Positions 32,949-44,313 of a stretch of 64,000 bases of DNA are shown here, one piece after another. Made by a program: the position numbers and the translations under genes. Within the stretch, counting starts at the first letter, position 1. Each line of letters starts with the position of its first letter. Source of the DNA: Enterobacter sp. C2 (lineage in GTDB: Bacteria; Pseudomonadota; Gammaproteobacteria; Enterobacterales; Enterobacteriaceae); contig NZ_CP082269.1 of the NCBI RefSeq assembly GCF_019880405.1, positions 682,001 to 746,000 on the forward strand. Direction: 5' to 3'. The notes under the pieces were generated by a model. That model did not search any database. It had not been told where the DNA came from and saw nothing but the letters and a program-made list of their open reading frames with translations.

Positions 32949-33779
32949 ATGTCGCAGGCTGCGCTAAACACGCGAAACCGCGAAGAGGAGGAGGTTGTTG
33001 CCTCCCGGCGGAATAATGGAACGCGTCTTGCAGGAATTATTTTCCTGCTGGCGGTGCTGTGCACCGTGTTGGTGAGCGGCTGGATGATTCTGGGCTGGAT
33101 GGACGATGCGCAGCGTCTGCCGCTGTCGAAGCTTGTGGTCACCGGTGAGCGCCACTACACGCGCAACGATGATATTCGCCAGTCGATTCTGGCGCTGGGT
33201 GCCCCTGGCACCTTTATGACCCAGGATGTGAACATCATCCAGAGCCAGATCGAACGCCTGCCGTGGATCAAGCAGGCCAGCGTAAGAAAGCAGTGGCCGG
33301 ACGAATTGAAGATTCATCTGGTTGAATATGTCCCGATTGCGCGGTGGAATGATCAGCACATGATGGACGTAGACGGAAATTCGTTCAGCGTGCCCACCGA
33401 CCGGGCAAAAGAACAGAATCTTCCGCTGCTGTTTGGCCCGGAAGGAAGCGAAAGCGAAGTGTTGCAGGGCTATCGCGACATGGGGCAGGTGCTGGCAAAG
33501 GATAAATTTACATTGAAAGAGGCGGCGATGACTGCCCGTCGCTCCTGGCAGTTGACGCTTAACAATGGAATCAAGCTCAACCTGGGCCGGGGGGAGACGA
33601 TGAAACGTCTGTCACGCTTTGTAGAACTCTATCCTGTTCTGCAGCAGCAGGCGCAAACCGACGGCAAAGAGATCAGCTATGTCGATCTGCGCTATGACTC
33701 AGGCGCGGCAGTCGGTTGGAAACCGGCACCTATTGTGGATCCTAATCAGCAACAGAATCAGGCACAGGCAGAGCAATAA
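32949..33779 (+). CDS. ftsQ: Cell division protein FtsQ
   Basis: FtsQ is a bitopic membrane protein that links early and late divisome proteins by binding FtsL and FtsB. The 276-residue product (E. coli length) has a short basic cytoplasmic tail, one membrane helix (about residues 25-45, [21 protein letters not shown]), a POTRA domain and a beta domain. ATG 32949 gives the E. coli start [10 protein letters not shown]; an upstream ATG at 32919 lies within ddlB. The stop and the ftsA start overlap as TAATG. Confidence 0.97.
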   Translation: MSQAALNTRNREEEEVVASRRNNGTRLAGIIFLLAVLCTVLVSGWMILGWMDDAQRLPLSKLVVTGERHYTRNDDIRQSILALGAPGTFMTQDVNIIQSQIERLPWIKQASVRKQWPDELKIHLVEYVPIARWNDQHMMDVDGNSFSVPTDRAKEQNLPLLFGPEGSESEVLQGYRDMGQVLAKDKFTLKEAAMTARRSWQLTLNNGIKLNLGRGETMKRLSRFVELYPVLQQQAQTDGKEISYVDLRYDSGAAVGWKPAPIVDPNQQQNQAQAEQ

Positions 33780-35035
33780 TGATCAAGGCGACGGACAGAA
33801 AACTGGTAGTAGGACTGGAGATTGGCACCGCGAAGGTTGCCGCTTTGGTAGGGGAAGTTCTGCCCGACGGTATGATCAATATCATTGGCGTGGGCAGTTG
33901 CCCGTCGCGGGGTATGGATAAAGGCGGGGTCAACGATTTAGAGTCGGTGGTGAAGTGCGTGCAGCGCGCCATCGATCAGGCCGAGCTGATGGCGGACTGC
34001 CAGATTTCGTCGGTTTACCTGGCGCTCTCCGGCAAGCATATTAGCTGTCAGAATGAGATCGGCATGGTGCCCATTTCCGAAGAGGAAGTGACCCAGGAAG
34101 ATGTTGAAAACGTTGTGCACACCGCCAAGTCGGTGCGCGTGCGCGATGAGCACCGAGTTCTGCATGTGATCCCGCAGGAGTATGCCATTGACTACCAGGA
34201 AGGGATCAAAAATCCGGTAGGGTTATCCGGCGTGCGGATGCAGGCAAAAGTGCACTTGATCACATGTCACAACGATATGGCGAAAAACATTGTCAAAGCC
34301 GTTGAACGATGTGGTCTGAAAGTTGACCAACTTATTTTTGCCGGACTGGCGTCCAGCTATTCCGTTTTGACGGAAGATGAACGTGAGCTGGGTGTCTGCG
34401 TGGTCGATATCGGTGGTGGTACAATGGACATCGCCGTGTATACCGGCGGTGCGCTGCGCCATACCAAAGTGATCCCCTATGCGGGGAACGTGGTGACCAG
34501 CGACATCGCCTATGCCTTCGGTACGCCGCCAAGCGATGCCGAAGCCATTAAGGTTCGCCACGGCTGTGCCCTGGGCGCTATCGTTGGTAAAGACGAAAGC
34601 GTAGAGGTGCCGAGCGTGGGCGGACGTCCGCCGCGCAGCCTGCAGCGTCAAACGCTGGCGGAAGTGATTGAGCCGCGCTATGCCGAGCTGCTCAATCTGG
34701 TGAACGAAGAAATTTTGCAGCTGCAAGAACAGCTCCGGCAACAAGGCGTTAAGCACCATCTTGCAGCAGGAATTGTATTAACCGGCGGCGCAGCGCAGAT
34801 CGAAGGGCTTGCAGCCTGTGCGCAACGCGTGTTTCATACACAGGTGCGCATAGGTGCGCCGCTGAATATCACGGGCCTGACGGACTATGCCCAGGAGCCG
34901 TACTATTCAACGGCGGTAGGTCTGCTGCACTACGGGAAGGAGTCCCATTTAAGTGGTGAAGCAGAGGTGGAAAAACGTGCGTCAGTCGGCTCGTGGATCA
35001 AACGTCTGAACAGCTGGCTGCGAAAAGAGTTTTAA
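33779..35035 (+). CDS. ftsA: Cell division protein FtsA
   Basis: FtsA is an actin-family ATPase that tethers FtsZ to the membrane and recruits the late divisome. The 418-residue product has the actin-like phosphate loops (VGLEIGTAKVAALVGEV and VVDIGGGTMDIAVY), the 1C domain typical of FtsA, and the C-terminal amphipathic membrane-targeting helix (GSWIKRLNSWLRKEF). The linker just before that helix is two residues shorter than in E. coli (420). The start overlaps the ftsQ stop. In E. coli several ftsZ promoters lie inside ftsA. Confidence 0.98.
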   Translation: MIKATDRKLVVGLEIGTAKVAALVGEVLPDGMINIIGVGSCPSRGMDKGGVNDLESVVKCVQRAIDQAELMADCQISSVYLALSGKHISCQNEIGMVPISEEEVTQEDVENVVHTAKSVRVRDEHRVLHVIPQEYAIDYQEGIKNPVGLSGVRMQAKVHLITCHNDMAKNIVKAVERCGLKVDQLIFAGLASSYSVLTEDERELGVCVVDIGGGTMDIAVYTGGALRHTKVIPYAGNVVTSDIAYAFGTPPSDAEAIKVRHGCALGAIVGKDESVEVPSVGGRPPRSLQRQTLAEVIEPRYAELLNLVNEEILQLQEQLRQQGVKHHLAAGIVLTGGAAQIEGLAACAQRVFHTQVRIGAPLNITGLTDYAQEPYYSTAVGLLHYGKESHLSGEAEVEKRASVGSWIKRLNSWLRKEF

Positions 35036-35149
35036 TATTTTCAGAGACCGCACAAAATTAGCGGACTCAGGCGACAGGTACTTACATTGAATCCCTCTTG
35101 CAGCCGTAACGCAGTTTGAAGGATGATGTGTAAAATCGGAGAGAAAATT

Positions 35150-36301
35150 ATGTTTGAACCTATGGAACTGACCAACGACGCGGTGATTAAAGTCATCGGC
35201 GTCGGTGGCGGCGGCGGTAACGCCGTTGAGCACATGGTGCGCGAGCGCATCGAAGGCGTTGAATTCTTTGCAGTGAATACCGACGCCCAGGCGTTGCGTA
35301 AGACCGCGGTAGGGCAGACCATCCAGATCGGCGGCGGCATCACCAAAGGTCTGGGAGCAGGCGCTAACCCGGAAGTCGGCCGCAATGCCGCCGAAGAGGA
35401 CCGTGAAGCACTGCGCGCAGCGCTTGACGGCGCAGACATGGTATTCATCGCCGCAGGTATGGGCGGGGGTACTGGCACAGGTGCTGCTCCGGTCGTTGCC
35501 GAAGTGGCCAAAGATTTAGGTATTCTGACCGTTGCCGTCGTGACCAAGCCTTTCAACTTTGAAGGCAAGAAGCGTATGGCCTTTGCTGAGCAGGGGATCA
35601 CCGAGCTGTCTAAGCACGTTGACTCCCTGATCACCATCCCGAACGACAAGCTGCTGAAGGTGCTGGGTCGCGGTATCTCTCTGCTGGACGCCTTTGGCGC
35701 AGCCAACGACGTGCTGAAAGGCGCTGTCCAGGGCATCGCCGAGCTGATCACCCGTCCGGGCCTGATGAACGTCGACTTCGCCGACGTGCGCACCGTTATG
35801 TCCGAAATGGGCTACGCGATGATGGGCTCCGGCGTGGCGAAAGGGGAAGACCGTGCGGAAGAGGCGGCCGAGATGGCTATCTCCAGCCCGCTGCTGGAAG
35901 ATATCGATCTCTCCGGCGCGCGTGGCGTACTGGTCAACATTACGGCGGGCTTCGACCTGCGTCTGGACGAGTTTGAAACCGTGGGTAACACCATCCGTGC
36001 CTTTGCATCGGATAACGCTACCGTGGTTATCGGTACCTCTCTGGATCCAGAGATGAACGACGAGCTGCGCGTGACAGTTGTTGCTACCGGTATCGGTATG
36101 GACAAGCGTCCTGAAATTACCCTGGTGACCAACAAACAGCAGCAGCAGCCGGTGATGGATCGCTATCAGCAGCACGGTATGGCTCCGCTGAGCCAGGAGC
36201 AGAAACCGGCCGCTAAAGTCGTCAATGACCCGACGCCGCAGACCGCAAAAGAGCCAGATTATCTCGATATTCCGGCGTTCTTGCGTAAGCAGGCTGACTA
36301 A
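35150..36301 (+). CDS. ftsZ: Cell division GTPase FtsZ
   Basis: FtsZ is the tubulin-like GTPase that polymerises into the Z ring. The 383-residue product (E. coli length) has the tubulin signature GGGTGTG near residues 105-111, the T7 loop with NVDFADVRTVM, a Gln/Pro-rich linker and the conserved C-terminal peptide DYLDIPAFLRKQAD that binds FtsA, ZipA and ZapD. ATG 35150 gives MFEPMELTND with GGAGAG upstream; an in-frame ATG at 35123 is not conserved. A 114-base gap separates it from ftsA. Confidence 0.99.
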   Translation: MFEPMELTNDAVIKVIGVGGGGGNAVEHMVRERIEGVEFFAVNTDAQALRKTAVGQTIQIGGGITKGLGAGANPEVGRNAAEEDREALRAALDGADMVFIAAGMGGGTGTGAAPVVAEVAKDLGILTVAVVTKPFNFEGKKRMAFAEQGITELSKHVDSLITIPNDKLLKVLGRGISLLDAFGAANDVLKGAVQGIAELITRPGLMNVDFADVRTVMSEMGYAMMGSGVAKGEDRAEEAAEMAISSPLLEDIDLSGARGVLVNITAGFDLRLDEFETVGNTIRAFASDNATVVIGTSLDPEMNDELRVTVVATGIGMDKRPEITLVTNKQQQQPVMDRYQQHGMAPLSQEQKPAAKVVNDPTPQTAKEPDYLDIPAFLRKQAD

Positions 36302-36362
36302 GAATTAGCTGGAAGTTGGGCATTGTCGCTCTTTGTGCTAAACTGGCCCGCCGGTTGTATAG

Positions 36363-37319
<957 letters not shown>

Positions 37320-37356
37320 TCCTCCAGACCGTTTAGTAAAAATTCGACTGGTTAAC

Positions 37357-37395
37357 CTGGCACTCTCTCCGGTCAGGAGCGCCAGTCGTTTTTGT
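37357..37395 (+). terminator. Probable terminator after lpxC
   Basis: CTGGC-A-CTC pairs with GAG-C-GCCAG across a loop, followed by GTTTTTGTTT, about 40 bases after the lpxC stop. The stem has one internal mismatch. Confidence 0.65.
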
Positions 37396-37610
37396 TTCCA
37401 GGTTTTGCTGCTCTCTTCTTTTCTCCTGACGCACAAACACAGACTAAAAATAGCGCCAAAAGCGGTGCGTTCGCTGTTTTCTTAAGCATTTTCACCCGGC
37501 TATGCCGCTCATTGTTACTGCCGTGTAGCGCCTTTAATGGTAATATTTGGTCGCAAAATAACGGATGTTGATGTGAACCGGGTCGGTTTAACCCATTAAT
37601 GGTGGAGCAA

Positions 37611-38114
37611 GTGAGCGGATTACTGACGCGCTGGCGACAATTTGGCAGACGCTACTTCTGGCCGCATCTCTTTTTAGGGATGGTCGCGGCGAGTCTTGGC
37701 CTGCCCGCGCCCGGTACGCAGGAGCGCCCCACCCAGCCTGAGAAGGCAACCGCCAGCAACCATAACCGCACCAGCCCGGTCAATTTCACCAGCCTCGCGC
37801 TGCTCGAAGCCAGCCGCCGTCCGACCTTTACCGTCGACTACTGGCATCAGCATGCTATTCGCACCGTTATTCGTCACCTCTCCTTTGCAATGGCGCCCCA
37901 GGCGCTGTCGGTTGCCGAAGAGCCGCTGCCCGTCCAGGCACATCATTTAGCGCTGCTGGATACGCTTAATGCCCTGCTGACCCAGGAGGGCAAACCGCCG
38001 GTTATTGTCCGGCGCAAGCCTGTCTCTACTCCCGAACCGCACGCTGCGTTTACCGTCGCCAGCTGGCTCGCGCAGGTGCAGGGGATCCGCGCCGGACCTC
38101 AACGCCTCAGCTAA
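37611..38114 (+). CDS. secM: SecA translation regulator SecM
   Basis: SecM monitors protein export: its nascent chain stalls the ribosome unless pulled by SecA, and stalling exposes the secA ribosome-binding site. The 167-residue product from GTG 37611 keeps the N-terminal [14 protein letters not shown] signal region and the arrest motif F(x)4WL(x)4GIRAGP at residues 147-163, four residues before the end. One arrest position is conservatively changed (Leu153 for E. coli Ile156). The segment after the signal core lacks the E. coli ALSNA-type cleavage site, and residues 30-55 and 120-145 are diverged. An ATG at 37599 would add four residues. It lies just upstream of secA. Confidence 0.93.
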   Translation: MSGLLTRWRQFGRRYFWPHLFLGMVAASLGLPAPGTQERPTQPEKATASNHNRTSPVNFTSLALLEASRRPTFTVDYWHQHAIRTVIRHLSFAMAPQALSVAEEPLPVQAHHLALLDTLNALLTQEGKPPVIVRRKPVSTPEPHAAFTVASWLAQVQGIRAGPQRLS

Positions 38115-38172
38115 ATTAACCGCTTTAACACCTTAATTTATCTGCCCATTTTGGGGCGTTTGAGAATTTATT

Positions 38173-40878
38173 ATGCTTATTAAACTGTTAACAAAAGTAT
38201 TTGGTAGCCGTAACGATCGTACCCTGCGCCGGATGCGCAAAGCTGTCACTCTCATCAACAGCATGGAACCGGCCATGGAGAAGCTCAGCGATGATGAGCT
38301 GAAAGCCAAAACCGCCGAGTTCCGCGCCCGTCTGGAAAAAGGCGAGACCGTCGAGAGCCTGATCCCGGAAGCGTTCGCCGTAGTGCGTGAAGCGAGCAAG
38401 CGCGTGTTCGGCATGCGTCACTTTGACGTCCAGCTGCTGGGCGGGATGGTGCTTAACGATCGCTGCATCGCCGAGATGCGTACCGGTGAAGGTAAAACCC
38501 TGACCGCAACCCTGCCGGCCTACCTGAACGCGCTTAGCGGTAAAGGCGTGCACGTGGTTACCGTCAACGACTACCTTGCCCAGCGCGACGCCGAAAACAA
38601 CCGTCCGCTGTTCGAATTCCTGGGCATGAGCGTGGGCGTGAATATGTCCGGCCTGCCTGCGCCAGCCAAACGTGAAGCCTATGCTGCCGATATCACCTAC
38701 GGTACCAACAACGAATATGGCTTTGACTACCTGCGTGACAACATGGCGTTCAGCCCGGAAGAGCGCGTTCAGCGTAAGCTGCACTATGCGCTGGTGGATG
38801 AGGTCGACTCCATCCTGATCGACGAAGCGCGTACGCCGCTGATCATCTCTGGTCCGGCTGAAGACAGCTCCGACATGTACAAGCGCGTCAACAAAATCAT
38901 CCCTAACCTGATCCGTCAGGAGAAAGAGGACTCTGACACCTTCCAGGGTGAAGGCCACTTCTCCGTGGATGAGAAAGCGCGTCAGGTGAACCTGACCGAG
39001 CGCGGGCTGGTGCTGATTGAAGAGCTGCTGGTGCGAGAAGGCATCATGGACGAGGGTGAGTCGCTCTACTCCCCAAACAATATCATGCTGATGCACCACG
39101 TCACCGCTGCACTGCGCGCCCACGTACTCTTCACCCGTGACGTGGACTACATCGTCAAGGACGGCGAGGTGATCATCGTTGATGAGCACACCGGCCGTAC
39201 TATGCAGGGTCGCCGCTGGTCTGATGGTCTGCACCAGGCCGTTGAGGCCAAAGAGGGCGTGGAGATCCAGAACGAAAACCAGACGCTGGCCTCCATCACC
39301 TTCCAGAACTACTTCCGTCTGTATGAGAAGCTGGCAGGTATGACCGGTACCGCTGATACCGAAGCGTTTGAGTTCAGCTCTATCTACAAGCTGGACACCG
39401 TGGTGGTGCCGACCAACCGTCCGATGATCCGTAAAGATCTGCCGGACCTGGTCTACATGACCGAAGCGGAAAAAATTCAGGCTATTATCGAAGATATCAA
39501 AGAGCGTACCGCTAACGGCCAGCCGGTGCTGGTGGGGACCATCTCCATCGAGAAATCCGAGGTGGTCTCTAACGAGCTGACCAAAGCAGGTATCAAGCAC
39601 AACGTTCTGAACGCCAAGTTCCACGCCAACGAAGCGGCAATCGTCGCCCAGGCGGGTTACCCGGCAGCGGTGACCATCGCCACCAACATGGCCGGTCGTG
39701 GTACCGATATTATGCTCGGCGGCAGCTGGCAGGCAGAGGTTGCCGCCCTGCCGGAGCCAACTGCAGAGCAGATCGCGCAGATCAAAGCGGACTGGCAGGT
39801 GCGTCATGATGCAGTGCTGGCCTCTGGCGGTCTGCACATCATCGGTACCGAGCGCCATGAATCCCGCCGTATCGATAACCAGCTGCGCGGTCGTTCCGGT
39901 CGTCAGGGTGATGCGGGCTCCTCTCGCTTCTACCTGTCAATGGAAGATGCCCTGATGCGTATCTTCGCCTCCGACCGCGTCTCCAACATGATGCGTAAGC
40001 TGGGGATGAAGCCGGGCGAAGCGATCGAGCACCCGTGGGTGACCAAGGCCATCGCCAACGCCCAGCGTAAGGTTGAGAGCCGCAACTTCGACATTCGTAA
40101 ACAGCTGCTGGAATATGATGACGTGGCCAACGACCAGCGTCGCGCGATCTACACCCAGCGTAACGAACTGCTGGACGTGAGCGACGTGAGCGAAACCATC
40201 GCCAGCATCCGCGAAGACGTTTTCAAGGCGACCATCGACGGGCACATTCCGCCGCAGTCGCTGGAGGAGATGTGGGACATCCCTGGCCTGCAGGAGCGTC
40301 TGAAGAACGATTTCGATCTCGACCTGCCGATTGCCGAGTGGCTGGATAAAGAGCCGGATCTGCATGAAGAGACGCTGCGCGAACGTATTATGCAGAGCGC
40401 CGTAGAGGTGTATCAGCGTAAAGAAGAGGTGGTGGGTGCCGAGATGATGCGCCACTTCGAAAAAGGCGTCATGCTGCAAACGCTCGACTCCCTGTGGAAA
40501 GAGCACCTGGCGGCAATGGACTACCTGCGTCAGGGTATCCACCTGCGTGGCTATGCGCAGAAGGATCCGAAGCAGGAGTACAAGCGCGAGTCCTTCGCGA
40601 TGTTCGCCGCTATGCTTGAGTCGCTGAAGTACGAAGTGATCAGCACTCTGTCAAAAGTTCAGGTGCGGATGCCGGAAGAGGTAGAGGAGATGGAGCAGCA
40701 GCGTCGTGAGGAGTCAGAGCGTCTGGCTCAGATGCAGCAGCTTAGCCATCAGTCCGACGACGCGCAGGCTGCCGCCGATCTGGCGGAGCAATCCGGCGAG
40801 CGTAAAGTGGGCCGTAACGACCCGTGCCCATGTGGCTCCGGCAAAAAGTACAAACAGTGCCACGGCCGTCTGAGCTAA
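38173..40878 (+). CDS. secA: Preprotein translocase ATPase SecA
   Basis: SecA is the ATPase motor that drives preproteins through SecYEG. The 901-residue product (E. coli length) has nucleotide-binding domain 1 with Walker [11 protein letters not shown] (about residues 103-112) and [13 protein letters not shown], the preprotein crosslinking domain, domain 2 with the [10 protein letters not shown] motif, and a C-terminal zinc-binding tail [15 protein letters not shown] that binds SecB and phospholipids. Its ribosome-binding site lies in the region that the SecM-stalled ribosome is expected to unfold. An intrinsic terminator follows. Confidence 0.99.
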   Translation: MLIKLLTKVFGSRNDRTLRRMRKAVTLINSMEPAMEKLSDDELKAKTAEFRARLEKGETVESLIPEAFAVVREASKRVFGMRHFDVQLLGGMVLNDRCIAEMRTGEGKTLTATLPAYLNALSGKGVHVVTVNDYLAQRDAENNRPLFEFLGMSVGVNMSGLPAPAKREAYAADITYGTNNEYGFDYLRDNMAFSPEERVQRKLHYALVDEVDSILIDEARTPLIISGPAEDSSDMYKRVNKIIPNLIRQEKEDSDTFQGEGHFSVDEKARQVNLTERGLVLIEELLVREGIMDEGESLYSPNNIMLMHHVTAALRAHVLFTRDVDYIVKDGEVIIVDEHTGRTMQGRRWSDGLHQAVEAKEGVEIQNENQTLASITFQNYFRLYEKLAGMTGTADTEAFEFSSIYKLDTVVVPTNRPMIRKDLPDLVYMTEAEKIQAIIEDIKERTANGQPVLVGTISIEKSEVVSNELTKAGIKHNVLNAKFHANEAAIVAQAGYPAAVTIATNMAGRGTDIMLGGSWQAEVAALPEPTAEQIAQIKADWQVRHDAVLASGGLHIIGTERHESRRIDNQLRGRSGRQGDAGSSRFYLSMEDALMRIFASDRVSNMMRKLGMKPGEAIEHPWVTKAIANAQRKVESRNFDIRKQLLEYDDVANDQRRAIYTQRNELLDVSDVSETIASIREDVFKATIDGHIPPQSLEEMWDIPGLQERLKNDFDLDLPIAEWLDKEPDLHEETLRERIMQSAVEVYQRKEEVVGAEMMRHFEKGVMLQTLDSLWKEHLAAMDYLRQGIHLRGYAQKDPKQEYKRESFAMFAAMLESLKYEVISTLSKVQVRMPEEVEEMEQQRREESERLAQMQQLSHQSDDAQAAADLAEQSGERKVGRNDPCPCGSGKKYKQCHGRLS

Positions 40879-40897
40879 ACGCAACACAATAAAAAAC

Positions 40898-40923
40898 AAA
40901 GGCGCAGATTCTGCGCCTTTTTT
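40898..40923 (+). terminator. Intrinsic terminator between secA and mutT
   Basis: AAAGGCGCAG, a three-base loop and CTGCGCCTTT followed by TTT form a strong hairpin 20 bases after secA. It overlaps the leader of mutT, so mutT expression depends on readthrough or its own promoter. The A-run on the other side makes it potentially bidirectional. Confidence 0.9.
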
Positions 40924-40937
40924 ATGGAGCCTATCTA

Positions 40938-41327
40938 ATGAAAGTATTGAATATCGCTGCCGGGATCATTCGCAATCCGCAGGGCGAAATCTTTATTACC
41001 CAGCGTGCCGCCGACGCGCACATGGCCAATAAGAAAGAGTTTCCCGGCGGCAAGATTGAGGCTGGCGAAACCCCGGAGCAGGCGCTGGCGCGCGAGCTGG
41101 ACGAGGAGGTGGGCATTACCGTCACCTCCGCGCAGCTGTTTGAGAAGCTGGATTACCAATATCCAGAGCTGCACATCACCCTGTGGTTCTACCTGGTCGA
41201 AGGTTGGGAAGGGGAGCCGTGGGGCAAAGAGGGTCAACCGGGAGAGTGGCTAACGCCGCAGGCGCTGAACGCGGACGATTTTCCACCCGCGAACCAGCCG
41301 ATTGTCGCCCGCTTACGCGGCGAGTAA
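40938..41327 (+). CDS. mutT: 8-oxo-dGTP diphosphatase MutT
   Basis: MutT hydrolyses 8-oxo-dGTP to the monophosphate and so prevents A:T to C:G transversions. The 129-residue product (E. coli length) contains the Nudix box, beginning GGKIEAGETPEQALAREL and ending DEEVGI (residues about 37-60), that binds the metal ions. The sequence outside the box differs from E. coli more than most proteins in this window. Directly downstream lies a REP-like palindrome and the convergent yacG. Confidence 0.96.
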   Translation: MKVLNIAAGIIRNPQGEIFITQRAADAHMANKKEFPGGKIEAGETPEQALARELDEEVGITVTSAQLFEKLDYQYPELHITLWFYLVEGWEGEPWGKEGQPGEWLTPQALNADDFPPANQPIVARLRGE

Positions 41328-41341
41328 GTTTTAGTCCAGTT

Positions 41342-41376
41342 TGTAGGCCTGCTAAGCGAGGCGCCAGCAGGCGTTA
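41342..41376 (+). repeat. REP-like palindrome between mutT and yacG
   Basis: TGTAGGCCTGCT, a loop AAGCGAGGCGCC and AGCAGGCGTTA form a palindrome (stem GCCTGCT at 41347-41353, AGCAGGC at 41366-41372). Head and tail match the REP-like elements at 8175 and 49767, but the stem bases differ on both sides so that pairing is kept. It lies between convergent genes. Confidence 0.7.
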
Positions 41377-41396
41377 TTTCTGCGGATGGGCAGCGG

Positions 41397-41591
41397 TTAC
41401 TGTTTCTCTTCGCTCCAGCCATCGCTGTCGGAGAGATCGCCCTCGCTGGGGATACGCTTCTCTTCTGCGGCCCACTCACCTAGATCAATAAGCTGGCAAC
41501 GCTTAGAGCAGAACGGGCGAAACGGGCTGGTCTCGTTCCAGATCACTTTCCGGCCGCAGGTGGGGCAGTTTACAACGGTTTCTTCAGACAT
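41397..41591 (-). CDS. yacG: DNA gyrase inhibitor YacG
   Basis: YacG is a small zinc protein that binds GyrB and inhibits gyrase in E. coli. The 64-residue product has the four zinc-ligand cysteines Cys9, Cys12, Cys28 and Cys32 (CPTC and CSKRC) and an acidic disordered C-terminal tail. Of two adjacent ATG codons, the second (41591) is preferred because GGAG lies 5 bases upstream and it matches the E. coli MSET start. It is the last gene of coaE-zapD-yacG. Confidence 0.95.
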   Translation of the reverse strand: MSEETVVNCPTCGRKVIWNETSPFRPFCSKRCQLIDLGEWAAEEKRIPSEGDLSDSDGWSEEKQ

Positions 41592-41600
41592 CATTGCTCC

Positions 41601-42344
41601 TTAGCAGCAGGCCAGACCAAAATCGAGACGCTCAGGCACGTGGCCATTTTCGCTATCCAGCGGCATAAAACGGATAGCAAAGCGGCTCTTGTGCCCGGAG
41701 ATTTGCGGATAGAGCTGGTCAGCAAGCGTTAGCTCCAGACGCAGCAGATCGGCATCGTCCCCGTTATCCTGGTAAAAGCCGTTCAGGCTGGTCTGCTTGC
41801 GGAAGGGGGCAGAGTTGCGGATCAGGTCGAGGATCAGCGTCAGCGTCTGGGTCAGCGGCTGGAGGCTGTCCAGCCAGACGGCAACCTGCTCATCACGCTG
41901 GGACTGGGGGGCATAGAGCCACAGGTGCAGCGTCGGCAGATCGAAGCTGCAGCAGCCGCCGGGAATAGAGAGACGCTGGCGCACCAGGCCAATCAGCCGC
42001 TCTTCACGCAGCAGTTGCCCAACGCGCGGAGCGGCCATCAGCGTACTGCTGCTCTGCTTAAGCTGGTCGCGTACCGCATCAATGCGGCTCTGATCGACGC
42101 CAGGCACTTCTACCCACGCTTTCAGCTTACGCTGCTGGCGCTCAAGCTCTTTCAGCAGCTCGGTGCGGATATCGCCGCGTTCGAACACATCAAGCAGGTC
42201 TCCGGCGTTACGAAAAAAGTGTAAAGCGTCAGCGTGATCGCTGACAGGGAGCCGGGCTTTGAGCTGCTGGAGCAAAAACTCAATGCGCAGCCAGGTGCGC
42301 ATCTTTTCATTGAGCGGGTGTTCAAAAAGGACGTGGGTGTGCAT
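41601..42344 (-). CDS. zapD: Cell division protein ZapD
   Basis: ZapD (YacF) is a cytoplasmic dimer that crosslinks FtsZ filaments by binding the FtsZ C-terminal peptide and so stabilises the Z ring. The 247-residue product equals the E. coli length, is largely alpha-helical in its N-terminal part ([18 protein letters not shown]), and ends RLDFGLACC. The start overlaps the coaE stop as TAATG, and yacG follows nine bases downstream. Confidence 0.97.
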   Translation of the reverse strand: MHTHVLFEHPLNEKMRTWLRIEFLLQQLKARLPVSDHADALHFFRNAGDLLDVFERGDIRTELLKELERQQRKLKAWVEVPGVDQSRIDAVRDQLKQSSSTLMAAPRVGQLLREERLIGLVRQRLSIPGGCCSFDLPTLHLWLYAPQSQRDEQVAVWLDSLQPLTQTLTLILDLIRNSAPFRKQTSLNGFYQDNGDDADLLRLELTLADQLYPQISGHKSRFAIRFMPLDSENGHVPERLDFGLACC

Positions 42345-42964
42345 TACGGTTTTTCCTGTGATACGACCTGGGAAGCGTAGCGTAGGTACGCCTCATGCAG
42401 GCGGGCAACATCCGATGCAACGGCATCTGGTGCGCCATTATTGTCAATAACGTCATCCGCGACGGCAAGACGGGCTTCTCGCGTGGCCTGAGCGGCAAGA
42501 ATATGCTCGGCGTGCTCACGCGTAACGCCATCGCGCGCCATCGTGCGGGAAATTTGTGTCTCCGGGGAGACGTCAACCACCAGAACCCGATCGGCTTTGG
42601 TGTGCAGCTGGTTCTCTACCAGCAGCGGTACCACCCAGAGCACGTAGGGCGATGTTGCCTCAGCAATCTGCCGCTGGGTTTCTGCGTGGATCAGGGGGTG
42701 GAGGAGGGCATTAAGCCAGCGTTTGTCGTCTGGCGAGGCGAAGATGCGTTCACGCAGCAGGCGGCGGTTGAGCGTGCCGTCCGGCTGGATAGTCTCTGGC
42801 CCAAAATGGGCCGCGATTGCGCGTAGGGCAGGAGCGCCAGGCTCTACCACCTGGCGGGCGATGACATCAGCATCAACGACGCTAACTCCATTTTTCAGGA
42901 ATTCGTTGGCAATCGTACTTTTCCCGCTGCCTATTCCCCCGGTTAAGGCGACCGTATACCCCAT
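42344..42964 (-). CDS. coaE: Dephospho-CoA kinase CoaE
   Basis: CoaE phosphorylates dephospho-CoA in the last step of coenzyme A synthesis. The 206-residue product (E. coli length) starts with the P-loop [11 protein letters not shown] (residues 7-17) and has the CoA-binding and lid segments ([26 protein letters not shown]-like [16 protein letters not shown]). I chose ATG 42964, which matches E. coli; longer in-frame starts up to 43081 carry unconserved sequence. It is the first gene of coaE-zapD-yacG, divergent from guaC. Confidence 0.97.
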   Translation of the reverse strand: MGYTVALTGGIGSGKSTIANEFLKNGVSVVDADVIARQVVEPGAPALRAIAAHFGPETIQPDGTLNRRLLRERIFASPDDKRWLNALLHPLIHAETQRQIAEATSPYVLWVVPLLVENQLHTKADRVLVVDVSPETQISRTMARDGVTREHAEHILAAQATREARLAVADDVIDNNGAPDAVASDVARLHEAYLRYASQVVSQEKP

Positions 42965-43225
42965 AACGCAAAATCCCAGACTGCTCTGCCAGCTCACGAG
43001 CTCTTGATTTATTTTTTCACAAATCAAAAGGTTATAATTTGTACGGAAAACGAAACGTTCAATAATCCGGACTCTGCCCATTCGGCAGGTAAATTTATAG
43101 GATTGTAGCGTAAAAAAAGAGAATTTCGCAGTCTTGCGGACTCCTATTTAGTGCGTATGATAGCGTCACTGGAGTTGTGTGTTAGCTCGTATGCGTTAGT
43201 CGCCATTAACCCCAGGAATCCGTTC

Positions 43226-44269
43226 ATGCGTATTGAAGAAGATCTGAAATTAGGCTTTAAAGACGTTCTTATCCGCCCTAAGCGCTCTACCCTCAAAAGT
43301 CGTTCTGATGTCCAGCTAGAACGTGAATATACCTTTAAGCACTCTGGCATGACCTGGTCTGGCGTTCCTGTTATGGCCGCGAACATGGATACCGTGGGTA
43401 CCTTCGCGATGGCGAAAGCGCTGGCGTCGTTCGACATCCTGACAGCCGTGCACAAACACTACTCCGTTGAAGAGTGGAAAGCCTTTGTTAATGCAGAGTC
43501 CGCCGACGTGCTGAAACATGTGATGGTATCAACCGGTACCTCCGACGCCGACTTTGAAAAGACTAAACAGATCCTCGACGCCAGTCCGGCGCTGGGCTTT
43601 ATCTGTATTGACGTGGCTAATGGTTACTCCGAGCACTTCGTGCAGTTCGTGACTAAAGCGCGTGCGGCATGGCCGAATAAAACCATTTGCGCCGGTAACG
43701 TAGTGACAGGCGAAATGTGTGAAGAGCTGATCCTCGCCGGGGCAGACATCGTCAAGGTCGGCATCGGCCCAGGCTCCGTCTGCACCACCCGCGTGAAAAC
43801 CGGCGTCGGCTATCCGCAGCTCTCTGCGGTGATTGAGTGTGCCGATGCTGCCCACGGTCTCGGCGGCCAGATCGTCAGCGACGGCGGCTGTACCGTGCCG
43901 GGCGACGTGGCAAAAGCCTTCGGGGGCGGCGCAGACTTCGTGATGCTGGGCGGCATGCTGGCCGGTCATGAAGAGAGCGGCGGCACCGTCGTTGACGAGA
44001 ACGGCGAGAAATTCATGCTCTTCTACGGCATGAGCTCCGAGTCAGCGATGAACCGTCACGTTGGCGGTGTTGCGGGCTACCGCGCTGCGGAAGGGAAAAC
44101 CGTTAAGCTGGCCCTGCGCGGCCCGGTTGAGAATACCGCGCGTGATATCCTTGGCGGCCTGCGTTCAGCCTGCACCTATGTCGGGGCTTCCCGCCTGAAA
44201 GAGCTGACCAAGCGCACTACCTTTATTCGCGTCGCCGAGCAGGAAAACCGCGTTTTCAATAGCCTTTGA
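43226..44269 (+). CDS. guaC: GMP reductase GuaC
   Basis: GuaC converts GMP to IMP and ammonia with NADPH, linking guanine to adenine nucleotide pools. The 347-residue product has the IMPDH/GMPR TIM barrel, with the catalytic cysteine in GPGSVCTTR (about residue 186) and the phosphate-binding [23 protein letters not shown] region. ATG 43226 gives [14 protein letters not shown] as in E. coli; an upstream ATG at 43151 adds unconserved residues. The gene stands alone, divergent from coaE and convergent with hofC. Confidence 0.98.
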   Translation: MRIEEDLKLGFKDVLIRPKRSTLKSRSDVQLEREYTFKHSGMTWSGVPVMAANMDTVGTFAMAKALASFDILTAVHKHYSVEEWKAFVNAESADVLKHVMVSTGTSDADFEKTKQILDASPALGFICIDVANGYSEHFVQFVTKARAAWPNKTICAGNVVTGEMCEELILAGADIVKVGIGPGSVCTTRVKTGVGYPQLSAVIECADAAHGLGGQIVSDGGCTVPGDVAKAFGGGADFVMLGGMLAGHEESGGTVVDENGEKFMLFYGMSSESAMNRHVGGVAGYRAAEGKTVKLALRGPVENTARDILGGLRSACTYVGASRLKELTKRTTFIRVAEQENRVFNSL

Positions 44270-44276
44270 TGCCTGT

Positions 44277-44306
44277 GCTGGCGCGGTTCGCTGCGCCAGC
44301 TTCTCT
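44277..44306 (+). terminator. Stem-loop between convergent guaC and hofC
   Basis: GCTGGCGC (44277-44284) and GCGCCAGC (44293-44300) form an 8-bp perfect stem directly after guaC, followed by TTCTCT only. It may act as a weak terminator for both convergent genes. Confidence 0.5.
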
Positions 44307-44313
44307 CCTGTCG

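Noticed and set aside
38188-39858. 556-codon open frame on the minus strand opposite secA
   Set aside because: Shadow of the secA codon pattern; the translation is low in recognisable features and conflicts with a certain gene.
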